Under the pieces are notes generated by a model that made no database searches, was not told the DNA's origin, and was given only the letters and a program-made list of their open reading frames with translations. Positions 1 to 11,576 of a stretch of 64,000 nucleotides of DNA are shown here, in pieces (positions within the stretch are counted from its first letter, which is position 1; every line of letters starts with the position of its first letter). Source of the DNA: Sorex araneus (Eukaryota; Chordata; Mammalia; Eulipotyphla; Soricidae); NCBI RefSeq assembly GCF_027595985.1, contig NC_073312.1:14028905-14092904 (forward strand). The letters are read 5' to 3'. The translations under genes and the position numbers were made by a program.

Positions 1-104
1 GACAAGCAGAATCGGGTTGATCTCTGATCTCTGATCACTCCGGAGAAGCAGTACTGGGGAAGCGGAGACAGGGCGGGTGGGGGTTGGGGGACGATACAGA
101 AAAA

Positions 105-130
105 AAAAAAAAGAAGAAGAAGAAGAAAGG
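105..130. repeat. A-rich / GAA microsatellite
   Basis: Poly(A) followed by about five AAG units directly before an old SINE. Confidence 0.8.
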
Positions 131-173
131 AAAAGCACAATACATAACGCAAACATTGTTATTAAAGACATTG

Positions 174-334
174 GGCCAGAGGAGTAGGGCAGGGCACTTG
201 CCTTACACACAGCTGACCCAGATTCTGTCCCCAGCATCCTTTACGATCCCCTGAGCACCACCAGGAATAATTGCTGGGTGCAGAGCTAGGAATCACCCCT
301 GGGCATCCCGAGTGTGGCCCCAAAACAAACAAGA
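174..334 (+). mobile_element. SOR-A SINE, old copy
   Basis: The head reads CAGAGGAGTAGGGCAGGGC with CACTTGCCTTACACACAGC. The body has CCCCAGCATCC, CCTGAGCACC and GAGTGTGGCCCC, and ends in an A-rich tail. Diverged but complete. Confidence 0.75.
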
Positions 335-464
335 AGGTGTTATAAAAGCAACAATAAAGGAAAAGAGACAATGAACATTAACCACAAAACCTAAGCTCTT
401 GGCTTCACTACAGGAAAACTCCAGCCACCATGAAAACTGGGAGCAGAACATTCCCCGCTGGGCG

Positions 465-643
465 GGACCCCGTGTGTGTCCTCTCACCCTCTCCTCTTGC
501 ATCAGGACCCTGTGTGTTCTCTCACCCTCTCCTCTCGTTCTCTCACCCTCTCCTCTTGCATCAGGACCCCGTGTGTGTTCTCTCACCCTCTCCTCTCACA
601 TCAGGACCCCGTGTGTGTTCTCTCACCCTCTCCTCTCGCATCA
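465..643. repeat. 40-bp minisatellite, about four units
   Basis: Units start with GGACCCCGTGTGTG at 465, 505, 564 and 604; three spacings are exactly 40 bp. The second unit is 59 bp because its TTCTCTCACCCTCTCCTCT part is duplicated internally. Each unit ends CTCTYRCATCA. It lies in intron 4 of TCF7L2. Confidence 0.9.
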
Positions 644-952
644 TCGTCCCGTTTCACAGGTAAAACTGAGGCCAGGGAGAACAAGGCCTGGTCGAGGAGG
701 CCCTGGATATGTCCAATGCAGCCCTCCAGGTCTCACACTCTGGAAGGCCTCCTTCCCACAGCACCAATCCCAGCAGCTCCCACAGCCATGGTACAGCTTC
801 GAACTGGTCTTCCCCCCATGTGACCCAGGGAAGCATTTCACAGATGAGCCCACTGAGGCCCTGGATAACGCTCTCTCCACGTAGGTCATTCAGCAGCCGA
901 CTCAGAGCACCTGGCCCCCTGGCTCTAATCATTAAAGTCTACCCTTTCCCTT

Positions 953-1189
953 GGACTGGAGCGATAGCACAGTGGGTAGGGCATTTGCCTTGCACGAAGC
1001 CAACACCAGGTTCGATTCCTCCGCCCCTCTCGGAGAGTCCGGCAAGCTATCGAGAGTATCCCGCCCCCATGGCAGAGCCTGGCAAGCTACCCGTGGCATA
1101 TTCAATATGCCAAAAACAGTAACCAGTCTCACAATGGAGACGTTACTGGTGCCCGCTCGAGCAAATCAATGAACAATGGGATGACAGTG
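953..1189 (+). mobile_element. SOR-B SINE (short form) with 14-bp target duplication
   Basis: The tRNA-like head has an A box (TAGCACAGTGG) and a B box (GGTTCGATTCC). It is followed by the SOR-B body (CGGAGAGTCCGGCAAGC, ATATGCCAAAAACAGTAACC) and ends in GATGACAGTG with no poly(A). It is flanked by CTACCCTTTCCCTT at 939-952 and 1190-1203, which fixes both ends exactly. Confidence 0.95.
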
Positions 1190-1365
1190 CTACCCTTTCC
1201 CTTAATTAATTCTGCCATTTCCAAAGACCTCAGCTCATAAGAGCTACCTGCAGGAACAGTTTTGTGTTAATTTGGTAAAGGGGAATAGAAAAAAAAAACA
1301 AAACAGGAGAATTGGAAAAAGGGGTTCTAGAAGGAGAAGAAAGTTATTCAAGTAAATCAATTAAG

Positions 1366-1544
1366 GGGCCAAATCGATAGCACAGCAGGTAGGGCGGTTG
1401 CCTTGCAAAGGGCCAACCCAGCTTCCATCCCCGGCATCCCATATGGTCCCCCAAGCACCGCCAGGCATAACTCCTGAGTGCAGAGCCAGGAGTATCCCCT
1501 GAGCCTCACCGGGTGTGGCCCAAAAACTAAACAAACAAAAAATC
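1366..1544 (+). mobile_element. SOR-A SINE
   Basis: Complete element with A box (TAGCACAGCAGG), CATCCCATATGGTCCCC, GAGTGCAGAGCCAGGAGTA and an A-rich tail. The flanking repeat AATCAATTAAG (1355-1365 and 1545-1555) marks the insertion. Confidence 0.92.
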
Positions 1545-1555
1545 AATCAATTAAG

Positions 1556-2414
1556 ACATCTCAAAGAGATGGGACATAATTGTCACTTAGAGGAACTACC
1601 CAATTAGCCTGGAAGACAGGGGAGGGAAGGACAACTTCCACAGCCTGAGGCCACTAAACAGTGACAAAGTTCTGGCCCCTGCCAACAAAAATACCACGGC
1701 TTTTCTGGTGCATGGAGCCCGCTGAAATCCGAGCCCCTTCTTTGAAGGTGGAATGCCACCCATCCACTGTGGCAGAAGACAGTCCGGAGTTTCTAAAGCC
1801 CAGTCACAGAGAGGACTGTCGGGTTCCTCAGATTTCACCGTCCCTTTTCACCCAGGACCCTGAAAAGCTAGAGAGAGATAGCCATGGAAATGAGCACACC
1901 CTCGGAGCCTCGCGTTTGAACTCGGCCTCCTGCAAACGGCCGGGCTGGGGCTTGCGCCGGACCTTCTGGAACCCAGAGGCAGCAGACACAATAGGGACTG
2001 TCCAGTGCACCGGGGAAATCGTATCAGCAGCATCTGGGAACCGCCACTGAGAATAGATGAGTCGGAGGCTCTCCTCCCCGCACCGCTGCTCAGAGCTGAA
2101 GCGGGGGCAGCTGGGAGCTGGCGGCCCACTAACTGAACCTGCCCAGAGAGCGCACAGGAAAGACCCAGCAAGCGGCCCCGGGGCCCTCCCCCAGGGGTGC
2201 CGGCAGCCCGGGGCGCCGGGGCACTTCATTTTCAACACCAAGTTCAGAAAGTCTCCTGGCCCTGGTAACCCACTAAGAAGGCTGGGCTTGGGGGCAAACT
2301 GGAGGAAGGGCGGGGAGGGGAGGGGGCAGTTTACAGGCTTATTACACATCCGTGCAGCTCTCCCTCCTCACAACCAAAGAATCCCTAGAAGGACACGTGT
2401 GTGTGTGTGTGTGT

Positions 2415-2455
<41 letters not shown>

Positions 2456-3045
2456 AATGAAGTTCTCAGCGACAGACACTGGGCCCAAGAACAGAGCAGG
2501 CATTGCAAGGTTAAGGCCACAATTTCTGGTCTTGCTGCCGGTAATTTCATGCCCATCAGAAGCTGAAGAATCCTCGGGGCAGCCTCCCTGTCTGCGCGCT
2601 CCGTTCTGGGGAGGGGTGGGATGTCTCCACCCAGAAGTCCAGGCTCCTCCCCGCTGTACCGGCTCCTACCCCTTGAGGTGGGGAGGTGGGAGGGGAGAGC
2701 TCGGAGAGGCACAGAGAGCCCCGGAGCCCAACAGCAGGTTGGCAGGTAAACAGGCGTCTTCGGTGACGGAGCCACAGCCTCACTATGACCCCGTCGTTCT
2801 CTGCTACCAACGACACCAACGAAACCCCCTTTCTTGGGGGCCAGGCACGCGGCTCAGCTCCTCTCCACAACTTCTCCACTGCCTCCCGCATGCAAGTCCT
2901 TGAGGAAAATCCATTTTGTATTTTGCTTTTGTTTTTGTTTTTCTTTAACAGACGAGACAGCGGAGGTACAAGGCCATCTGGGGCCCTGGTTCAAACTTTT
3001 CAACTTTCTACGTCTGTGTCTGAAAAGCGGTGGTGATCAAGATTG
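1556..3045. other. Intron 4 sequence, no gene seen
   Basis: Moderately GC-rich unique sequence. Apart from the TG microsatellite at 2397-2452 I see no repeat or exon-like signal. Several overlapping open frames exist but show no recognisable protein. Confidence 0.6.
2397..2452. repeat. (TG)n microsatellite
   Basis: About 28 TG units with one TA interruption. Confidence 0.97.
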
Positions 3046-3135
3046 GGCTTGTGGTTCAGAGGCCGAGCCCCTGCCCTGCCTGTGTGCTGTGAGGAGTCGA
3101 ACCCCACCCAGTGCCCTACAATCCAGCGCGCACTG
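3046..3135 (+). mobile_element. ID-like tRNA-derived SINE, old
   Basis: TTGGGCTTGTGGTTCAGAGG followed by GTGTGCTGTGAGGAGTCGA resembles the tRNA-Ala-like head of the ID-like family. Degenerate. Confidence 0.45.
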
Positions 3136-4635
3136 CACCCAAGCCTGCACTGAGCGCCCCCCTTACAACGACAGCAATAATCCAAGGGAAGGCAAGTGGG
3201 GTGGCAAGCCCCCACCCTCCACCCCCCACACACACAGCAAAAGTGCTAGAAATCAAATGCTGGGATTTAAAGAAAGCTTATCCTTTCATGAAAGGGGGGA
3301 AATTTTGACCTGGGAAACTAGTTAGTGAGGGGGGGGGAAAAAAACTTTTTTTTCTTTCTGCGAAAAGGAGATGAGAGAAAGCTGGGGAACCAGGGGAAAT
3401 ACACAGCACAGGAAGATCAATCACACGCTGGTCTAAATGTTTCCAAAATAGCCCTCGCGGCGTTACATAAGTAACACAGAGAGCACGAGGAGCGGCCCCA
3501 GGTGCGGCAGCGAGGCCTGCGGGGATGCGGAGGGAGACGGCGTGGGGACAGCGTGGGGACAGGTCCCTGCTGCGGCTGCCCCTGCACCCAGAGCCCCGTC
3601 CACGCTCCCCCCACATCCCCGATGCCGCCGGCGCGGCCCACGGAAGCCACAAAGCAGGAACCCGAGTCAGACCGAGAGATAAACCCCCCTTCGTCTGCAA
3701 ACCGAAACGATCTCCGAACCACCGGGCCGAAATCAAAACCCCATCTGCTTTGCATGTGGCGTGTGGTTTGGGGTGCGCTTTCCACCGCAGAGTCTCGCTT
3801 CCGGTCATGTGGGGGGGCCCCTTTTCAGCCACCCAAGGACGACAACGAACCCCCTGCACACCAGGGCGGACTCAGCCACTAGCTTCCTGGAGCAGAGAGT
3901 GGGGGGAAACTCCCCACAACTCTCAGTTTCTTACTTACAAAGGAGTTTTCGGGAGGATGGCAGGGGCCCCCCCAGATCCATCTCCAAAACCAATGGCCCG
4001 CAAGCAAGGGCCAGGGAGGAGCCAGCGGTCAAGGCCCCGGCCCGGAATAGAGCCGGCCAAATTCTGTCCCCAGTGCCACACGGTTCCCCCAGAGCATGGC
4101 TGGATGTGGCCAAACACTGCACAACCCACACCCCCCAGCTCCCCTCACCCCCACCTGCCCCAACCCACCACCTCCCCACTATCCCTCAACCACACCACAC
4201 CATCACACACACCCCCAAAAAGTGCTTTTCCTAAGTAGCCTAAAATGAACAAACTCTGCCGAGCGGGCTTGGTGGCACCAGAGCACCGGGAGAGGGTCTG
4301 TCCCTTCTACTGTCACCCAATGGAAGTCTCCCCAGCCGAGGTCCGCGTTTCTGATTCCCTCCTGTTTTGGGGGATTCTTGGGCCTTCCACATCACTAAAC
4401 CATCTGCCAGCTCAGGAATGTCAGCCCTCAGTGTCAGTTCTTCCGACACAGACGGCTGCACATGCCAGGCCACCTGAGGGGGAGGAGGGGGCATTTGTCA
4501 TCTGCCCTTTCACCATGATGGCAACATGTGACAAAGGGACATGTTTCCTAGAAACACACACGGCGGGGGAATTTGTAAACAACTCGCTTGACTTTAAAGC
4601 CTCCCTTGGACTTCCAGCTCAAGAAAAACACCCAC
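3136..4635. other. Intron 4 sequence, no gene seen
   Basis: Unique, locally GC-rich DNA (3480-3900) and a C-rich stretch (4120-4215). A possible old SOR-A 3' fragment (TGTCCCCAGTGCCACA to GGATGTGGCC) lies at about 4064-4112. Nothing else recognised. Confidence 0.5.
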
Positions 4636-4639
4636 AGAG

Positions 4640-4790
4640 GTAGGGGGCTTGCCTTGGGTGCCATCCACCGGGTACCACCGCTGGTCCCCCAAGCCCTTCC
4701 AGAAGGGATCCCTGAGCACAGAGTTAGGAGTAAGCCCTAAGCAATGCTGGGTGTGGCCCAAACCCCATCCCCTTCCCGCAGCCCCCCAAA
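4640..4790 (+). mobile_element. SOR-A SINE, old and 5'-truncated
   Basis: GGTAGGGGGCTTGCCTTGGG, then GGTCCCCCAAGC, GAGCACAGAGTTAGGAGTA and GCTGGGTGTGGCCC in the SOR-A order. Confidence 0.75.
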
Positions 4791-4866
4791 AAAAGGAGGA
4801 AAAAGTAAAAAGAAAAACACTCACAGATTTTGAAGGTGTTTCCGAGAGCGAAGGGAAGAAGTGAGA

Positions 4867-5050
4867 AGGGCTGGGGCCAGGGCGATGGGACAGCAGGGTG
4901 GGGCGAGGCCTTGCATGAGGCCAACCCAGGGTTAATCCAAGGCACCCCACATGATCTCCCTGACCTGCCAGGTGTGATCCAGGAGCACAGATCCAGGAAG
5001 TCAGGCCTGAGTAGCCCCAGGTGTGACCCCAAAACAAAGCCAAAAAAGAG
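4867..5050 (+). mobile_element. SOR-A SINE, old
   Basis: GGGGCCAGGGCGATGGGACAG head, CCTTGCATGAGGCCAACCC, and AGGTGTGACCCCAAAACAAA end. Diverged full-length copy. Confidence 0.78.
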
Positions 5051-5065
5051 CACAGAAATGAGAGG

Positions 5066-5236
5066 GGCTGGAGGCCAGAGAAAGAGCAAGAGCCGCTTCC
5101 GACCAGGAGTGGGAAGAGGCGTGATCTTTCATGTCAACTGTAAGGGAGCTAAAGCTCTTGCTTTTGCATGGGGCCGACAGACATTCAGTCCCCAACATGC
5201 ATAGTAGCCTGAGCACTGCCAGAGGAGGCGAAAACA
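5066..5236 (+). mobile_element. Degenerate SINE fragment
   Basis: GGGGCTGGAGGCCAGAGAAA at the left and CTTGCTTTTGCATGGGGCC with CCTGAGCACTGCCAG at the right follow the SOR order with unrelated sequence between. Weak. Confidence 0.4.
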
Positions 5237-6769
5237 AAACCTGGGCTTCCGAACTCAAGACTGTCCTGAATTGAGTCCAAGGTTCCACAGGTCAATCAAG
5301 CTCTTTTCTAGAACCATAAGAAAATTCCTTTTTTCTAATTCTACCTAAAATAATTTTAGGTTTTTTTTGTTTGAAAAAAAAATCAATACTTATCTCACTG
5401 CTTCATAAACTGCATCCTGTTTCCTACTACCAGGTTTTTACTAGCTGGAGCTATCTTAGGATCTAATCAAAAGAATGAAAATTCCTCTCTTCCTCTCCAG
5501 GCAAGATTCTGGCATCGCGGGAGTGATAGAAAGCAACGGGTCAAGTGGGAGAGCCCCATCCCAAAACAGCACCGTAAAGAGCCACCCTAACTGGCACCGC
5601 CGCGAGCCGCCAAGACACTTCGTCCTCCTGAAGGGCCAGCTCTCTCCAACAACCCCCCAGGTCACTGCCTGCCCAACTTTCATGGTCTGCATCCCACCCC
5701 CGGGAGTATAAATCTGACCATTGCTTCAGGGCCTCAGCAGATGGACGCTCCCATGAAATTCATGGGGGCCAAGGATGCTCGCACAGGGCCGAGATTCTCC
5801 AACTCAGAAACACACCCATCTCATTTCAATATGTCTCCCAAGCTCGCAGACACATTCTGACATGAGAGGGAGGTCAGCTCCAACGACCTCCCATTGGTCA
5901 TTGGTCACCAATGACCCATCTCCATGGCTGAGGGACTGTTTGCTGAAAATGCTCCTCTGAATTCTCTCCGAGTGTTCTACCTGGGTGCTACAGGCTCATA
6001 GAGGATATGCGGGTTCCTGGAACACAGGGTTGAAGCGTTACTATGACGGCTTCATTCTGAAACAGTGGAACCTTACGGGTTCTTCAATGGAGTGGAAACT
6101 TGGAAAGGGCCAGAAAATTACAATCCCACCAAATTTGCCCCTAGGGGAAAAAATAATGGCCCAGAATGGACACTGAATGGACAGGAGAGCCCCATACAGC
6201 AAGCAGTCCAATTACAGTAAGAAGAAGGCAAACTCGCGGGACTTTAACCTTCCTTTACACCCTCTCCCCCAATGGTCAGATTTATGGGCTCCAGGACCAA
6301 AGTGCACGACCATGAATTTCTCTGTGGTCCATGGCCAAATGCCTCCGCTTTCTAGTCTTTATAAAGTCTCCTTTCAATGAGCAAAATCTCCATGACCAGT
6401 CCAGTCCACAAAAGAGGAGAAAGGAGGAAGAGAAAAGTCCCAATCCAAGTAGGGGAAAAGCAAACAGAACTCAATCGAGTGCCTGACCAACTCCTCCCAA
6501 TTTCAAAGGAAAGCCAGAAACCGCTGAGAATATCTTTGGGCAAAACCCGAAGTAAAAGAAGGAAAATCCTGCATTTCTCACTTCAGATCCTAAAACTCCA
6601 AGGAATGCAAAGCATGTGGGAAACTGAGATCCGAGGGTCTTATAGATCCTATATTCAGCCCTGAGAGATACTTCTTCACTATAGTCCAATGTCTTTATTC
6701 ACCTTAATATTAGGCACATATGACCTACCCAGCTGGGTCACCACTTCGCAGCTATTTAAAAAAAATGCT
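5237..6769. other. Intron 4 unique sequence
   Basis: No repeat family or exon recognised. AT-rich around 5320-5420 with short homopolymers. Confidence 0.6.
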
Positions 6770-7000
6770 AGAGAGATAGAATCGGGGTACAGGAGTTGGA
6801 GTTGGGACTCATACCTTGTAGTCTTGCATGCGGTTGACACCACTTAGTTCCCTGGCACCGTGGCCCCCCAAGAACCACCAAGTATGGCTCGAGAGGCTCC
6901 CAAGCATCCTCACGGTGACACCCAAGGGCCCTACCCCAGGAGGTTGAGAATCACAGCCAGTGACCCTCTGAACACTGCTTGGGAGGCCCAAAAAAAAAGT
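6770..7000 (+). mobile_element. Old SOR-like SINE
   Basis: GCTAGAGAGATAGAATCGGG head, GTCTTGCATGCGGTTGACACC, GGCCCCCCAAGAACC, and GAACACTGCTTGGGAGGCCC running into poly(A). Ancient relative of SOR-A. Confidence 0.65.
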
Positions 7001-7021
7001 CTGAAAAGAAATGTTCTCGTG

Positions 7022-7172
7022 GGGGGTTGGTAGACTGTGATTCTTGGTGGTGGAATATGTGCACTGGTGAAGGGATGGGTGTTCGAGCATTGTATAACTG
7101 GGACTTAAACCTGAAAGCTCTGTACCTTTCCACATGGTGATTCAATAAAAGAATAAATTTTTTTAAAAAAAA
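7022..7172 (+). mobile_element. L1 3' end, heavily 5'-truncated
   Basis: GTGCACTGGTGAAGGGATGG and TGGTGATTCAATAAAAGAAT are the 3' terminal L1 sequence seen again in reverse at 53572-54251. A polyadenylation signal and A/T-rich tail follow. Imperfect flanking repeats GTTCTCGTG (7013) and GTTCTCATG (7173) fit target duplication. Confidence 0.8.
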
Positions 7173-7181
7173 GTTCTCATG

Positions 7182-8560
7182 AAATAAGACCTCCCAAATA
7201 TGCACAGCATGTTTGAGGGTCATTCCCCTCTTCAGTGTTCTGTCACAGAGTATCAAGACCCCAAGATGGTCCGTGTAAGTTCTGGCTGTTCATCTCCCCG
7301 CTCCCCTCACCCCCATCTTTCAATTTCAAATCATCCTTAAACCAAAAGAGAGAACTGACTAGGCCTCCCGTGTGCAGGCCTGGAAAACTCCCAGAAGGGC
7401 TCCAGCGCTGGAAGCAGGAGGAACCTCACATTTCCTTTCAGTTTGGGACTGTCAATAGCATCCAGGGGGAAAAAAAAAAAAAACCTCCCATTTCTGCTTC
7501 ATATGTTTTCCTTATTGGTTCATTTACACAGCGCTGCTCCCCCAACGGCAGTCAGTACATCGTTTTGTCATTTCTGCCTTTCCCCCCATTAGTGCAGGCT
7601 GCTGAGACGACACCCCAGCTGCCTCCCCGGCGTGGCTGGCGGCACCGGCGCATCCTGATCCCCCAAGTGGTCCCCCCTTTGACTAATGTTCACCAACACT
7701 CATACATCATTCCCAAATTGGTCCAAATGAATTAAACACAGCTCTGCTTAACATTACGAGATTTAAATGGATTTTCTCTCTACAGGTCTGCCCCATAATT
7801 GGGTTTATCCATCTTGTTGAAGTACAGTTTACACTTGCTAACATCACGCCAATTCAAGCTACATTTTCTGCTCCAGTGGCAGGAGCCAGGCAGATTTGTC
7901 ATCGGATCATAACAGGTAATTCAAACAACAATTAGTTTGATGACGGCCCGTATGTCAATGTCTGCTCCCAGCAGCCTGGCTCTCACGGATGCTCTCTGTT
8001 CCTCAAGATGAATTGTCCTCACAATTCTTCAATTTCAATCATCAACAATGCGTACTGAATCAACTTAAAAACTATTGACACAAGACCATCTTCCCTCCAG
8101 GGCTGCCTCTCGGAGCCCAGGAAGAAGATGTTGATGCCAACAGGCCTCATTCCACCCCCGCCCCTAGGCCCCACCTTGGAGGAAGAGCTCCAAGCACACA
8201 CACTGGCATTTTCCAGCCTGGGACAAGCTCTGGTTTTTCCACCCAAACTGTCTCTTCTGGCAGCTTGACTCCAAGATTCAGGGTGGCAAAAAGAGAAAAC
8301 AAGGAACGCATTTGCTTTTGCAAGCGCATCCGTCCACAATTAGGAAAACACATTTTTTTTTTCAACTCCCTGAAATTAATGACCAATGTCAAGGTCTGAG
8401 AAAGCTGTCAGGAGCCAGAGAGTAACACGACTTGTCATTTAGGAGTCAGGAATAATGTGCATCTGTCTGACAAGTCTGAGGCCCTGGGTCGGATCCCGAG
8501 CACCAGAAATAAGAAGATAATGATACTTTTTCAAAGTTAATTCTTCCTTTTTGTTTTTCT
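7182..8560. other. Intron 4 unique sequence, candidate conserved DNA
   Basis: No retroposon recognised. About 7680-8060 is AT-rich, of balanced complexity and free of simple repeats, which is how conserved non-coding DNA often looks. Conservation itself cannot be seen here. Confidence 0.4.
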
Positions 8561-8570
8561 TTCAGGTTCT

Positions 8571-8741
8571 TTTGTTTGGGGGGGGCCCACTTCCGGCTGT
8601 ACTCTGGGATCACTGCTGGCAGGACTTGGGGGGTGAGGGACGGGGTGGGGGGCGGGGGCAGTTATCTGGGTTGCCAGAAATTGAACCTGGGTCAGCCATG
8701 TGCAAGCAGCATTACCTGCTACCCTACCTCTCTGGCTGTCC
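8571..8741 (-). mobile_element. SOR-A SINE, old, minus orientation
   Basis: Read on the plus strand it ends GAACCTGGGTCAGCCATGTG, CTACCCTACCTCTCTGGCTG, the reverse of the SOR B box and head. The body is expanded by a G-rich stretch (8620-8660). Confidence 0.7.
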
Positions 8742-11139
8742 TTTCGGTTTTAGAGAGATGCCCACTCCCAGCACTGCCCAGCCTGGCAGCAGGCCTGACG
8801 GCTTGGGGTGCAGGCCCTACGGGGCTCAGCCAACCAGCCACACTGATCGCAGTTCACGGGGTCACGTGGTACTGCAGCTGTCAGCCGGGGTCTCACACAC
8901 ACGAGGCCCATGCTCCACCAGGCCTACCCTGCTCCTTCCCAGCCCCTAGCAGCGCTTTCAGAAACCAACTCACCTCCAAGCGTTTTAAAAATTTGAAAAG
9001 TCTTTTTCATTCGTATAGCCCCGCCTGCCTATCATGTGATCGCCAATGCCCAATCACTAAGACCCACTACAGGTTAAGGGACTCTCTTTGCTTGCAGCTG
9101 GGGTTGTGCCAATGGTTCGAATGCCAACCCTGCATATGGGAGCAAAGAGGCAGAGGTGACCCCTAAGCACTGCTGGGTATGGCTCTCCACTCCTTAAAAA
9201 AAAAAATGCAAATCCCAGCACTACACTAAGAAGAGTTCAGATCCAAGCATGAGCTACTTGAGAAAGAGCATCAAGGCAACGAAGCAGCAGACAGTCCAGT
9301 TCAAACTACTGAGCTATGTTTAACAACAACAACAACAACACATCACACAGATTGGCCTCTCGCATCATAAAAGAAATTACCAATGAAACTCCCTTCACAC
9401 AAACGCACCCCAACCCCAGTCTGTCCCCCAACTCTGCTGCCCAGTAAAGGGCGACGCCATGCCCCGGGCGCGTGCCACCCACTCATCCATCACCCAGGCT
9501 GGGTGTAATCTCGGAAGCGCTCGCCTCCTGCTAGTCGGATGCAACTGAACAGGGCGGTTTTTTAAATGACATAAGAGAAACGCGAACGGCACCCATGTGC
9601 AGTCATAAATCTTTGTTACCCAGCCAAAGATAGTCCAGGTTATCAAATTTATCATGGATGATGCTCTTGACAGGAAATAAAGAATATCCCACGCACGCCA
9701 GGAGACGGCACATTCTCATCTGCAAATGCGTCCTCACAGAGTTTGCAGGCACCGCAGCCCGTCCGTCCCCGGGCTCTTCCCTGGGCGAGGACACCGTCAG
9801 CCTCAGTGGGCCCCGCACTCATTTCATCTCTCAACAAGCTACCGTCCCATCTGGCAGATCAGAAAACTGACGCCTGGCAGAACTGGGGCCCAAACCCAAG
9901 TTTTCTGACTCGAGGGGCAAGAGGTCAGGATTCCGTCCACTGGTACTGCATGACCCCCCGCCCCCAATTGGGAGCAACCCCCAAGCAGAGAGCCAGGAGC
10001 AGCCTCAGAGCACTGCTGGGCAGAGCACCCAAACAATGACTAGACAAAACAAAATGAAAAGAGAGTTTGAGGAGAGTGATCTATAGACACGGCACATGTT
10101 TGGTTCAGGTATTTCTTTTTTTTTTTTTTGGTCACGTGTTCTAGAAAAGATAAAGAGAAGAGACAGACAGTACATGTACCTGTTTTAAGACCTTACACGT
10201 GTATTTTTTTCCTTCAATGCCAGGTATCCAACCCAGATAGATCATCGCGCCTGCAAGCCATGTGCCCTACATGGAGTCACATTCCCCAGGGCGACCTGCT
10301 GTTTTTTAAGTATATTACCCACTAAATATAAAAGACACTACAACCCTCCGATTCTGACGGAACTCACAGATGTAGCTCGGGGTCAACGACAGCACATGCT
10401 GAGATGGTGAGGTAACTGGTCTTCAAAAATCACAACCCCGGCGGCTCCAGCAAGACTGGATACCGCGCAACCAAACCAAACTCCAGAAACAAATTAAGTG
10501 CTAAGCTTGATAAGCCTGCAAATGCCAGGCACAGCCCACTTAGAAATTTCTCTGCTTAACTAAGCACCACCATGCTTCTCGGCGACCTTATGAAAATCAA
10601 GCATCCTAAAGCGCCATTGCAAAAACAGAGTCACGCCAGGAAACTCTAACCAGCTGGCAGCCGCACAGAGACCGAGCTGCCACACCAGATGTGGCCCACT
10701 GGGGGACAACTCCAGCTCACGGGGCACTGGGTTCATTCTCTGGGGTGGCTGCTAGACTACGGGTCACCCCAGCCACATTCCTTCCCTGCTCTCCTACCAA
10801 CCCCGAGGGTGGGTAAGTCTCCCCAGAGAATGAACAGAGACACAACTCTCAACGCCTACTAACACAAGGACACAATTAAAGCAGCAACACCTTTAAAGCG
10901 ACCACTTAAAAGGGATCCAACTCAAAACTGAAAATGTAGATCAGTTTGTGTTCTCTGCCATACAACGCAACCGCTATTGGTTAAGAAAAAATATATATAT
11001 ATCAGAACACTTACTTGAAAAATAAAAGCCAAAGCTGGGCTCCTAGAGTCATGGCTTCCGGCCCACCTAGCTGGGGGCACTTCAGACAAATCCCTTCACT
11101 CCACTGCCCCCGTGTCCTCGATAAACAAGGAGACTCGAC
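8742..11139. other. Intron 4 sequence with SINE debris
   Basis: Mostly unique. SINE remnants occur at 9087-9190 (plus; CTGCATATGGGAGC, CCTAAGCACTGCTGGGTAT then poly(A)), 9940-10030 (plus; AGAGAGCCAGGAGCAGCC, GCACTGCTGGG) and perhaps 10215-10275 (minus). A short AAC run lies at 9323-9340. No gene recognised. Confidence 0.5.
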
Positions 11140-11320
11140 CTTGCGGTCAGGGACATAGTATGGCAGGTAGGGCACTTGCGATGCCAACAGTCGATCTGGA
11201 CTCAATCCCCAGCACCACATATGACGGCCCCCTGAGCCGTGCCAGGAATGAGCACAGAACAAGAACTAAGCCCTAAGCACTGCTGGGTGGTGGCCCAAAA
11301 ACCAAACCAAAACAAAATAA
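11140..11320 (+). mobile_element. SOR-A SINE, diverged
   Basis: CATAGTATGGCAGGTAGGGC, CACATATGACGGCCCCCTGAG and TAAGCACTGCTGGGTGGTGG, then A-rich tail. Confidence 0.82.
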
Positions 11321-11390
11321 AAAAACCACACAAGTTTCTGCAAGTGAGCCTTGTAAATGTGTGGCCTCTCTTCACAAAGCCACAGAGGAG

Positions 11391-11561
11391 GGGCTGGAGC
11401 GATAGCACAGCCGGTACGGCGTTTGCCTTGCACTCGGCCAACCCAGGTTCGATTCCCAGCATCCCATATGGCCCCCTGAGCACTGCCAGGAGTAATTCCT
11501 GAGTGCATAAACCAGGAGTAATCCCTGTGCATCACTGGGTGTGACCCCCCCCCCCAAAAAA
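11391..11561 (+). mobile_element. SOR-A SINE with 15-bp target duplication
   Basis: Near-consensus head (GGGCTGGAGCGATAGCACAG) and B box GGTTCGATTCC; C-run and poly(A) tail. AAAGCCACAGAGGAG flanks it at 11376-11390 and 11562-11576, so the insertion is recent enough to keep perfect duplications. Confidence 0.96.
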
Positions 11562-11576
11562 AAAGCCACAGAGGAG

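Noticed and set aside
465..643. CRISPR-like array
   Set aside because: Units are contiguous without unique spacers and the genome is mammalian; it is a minisatellite.
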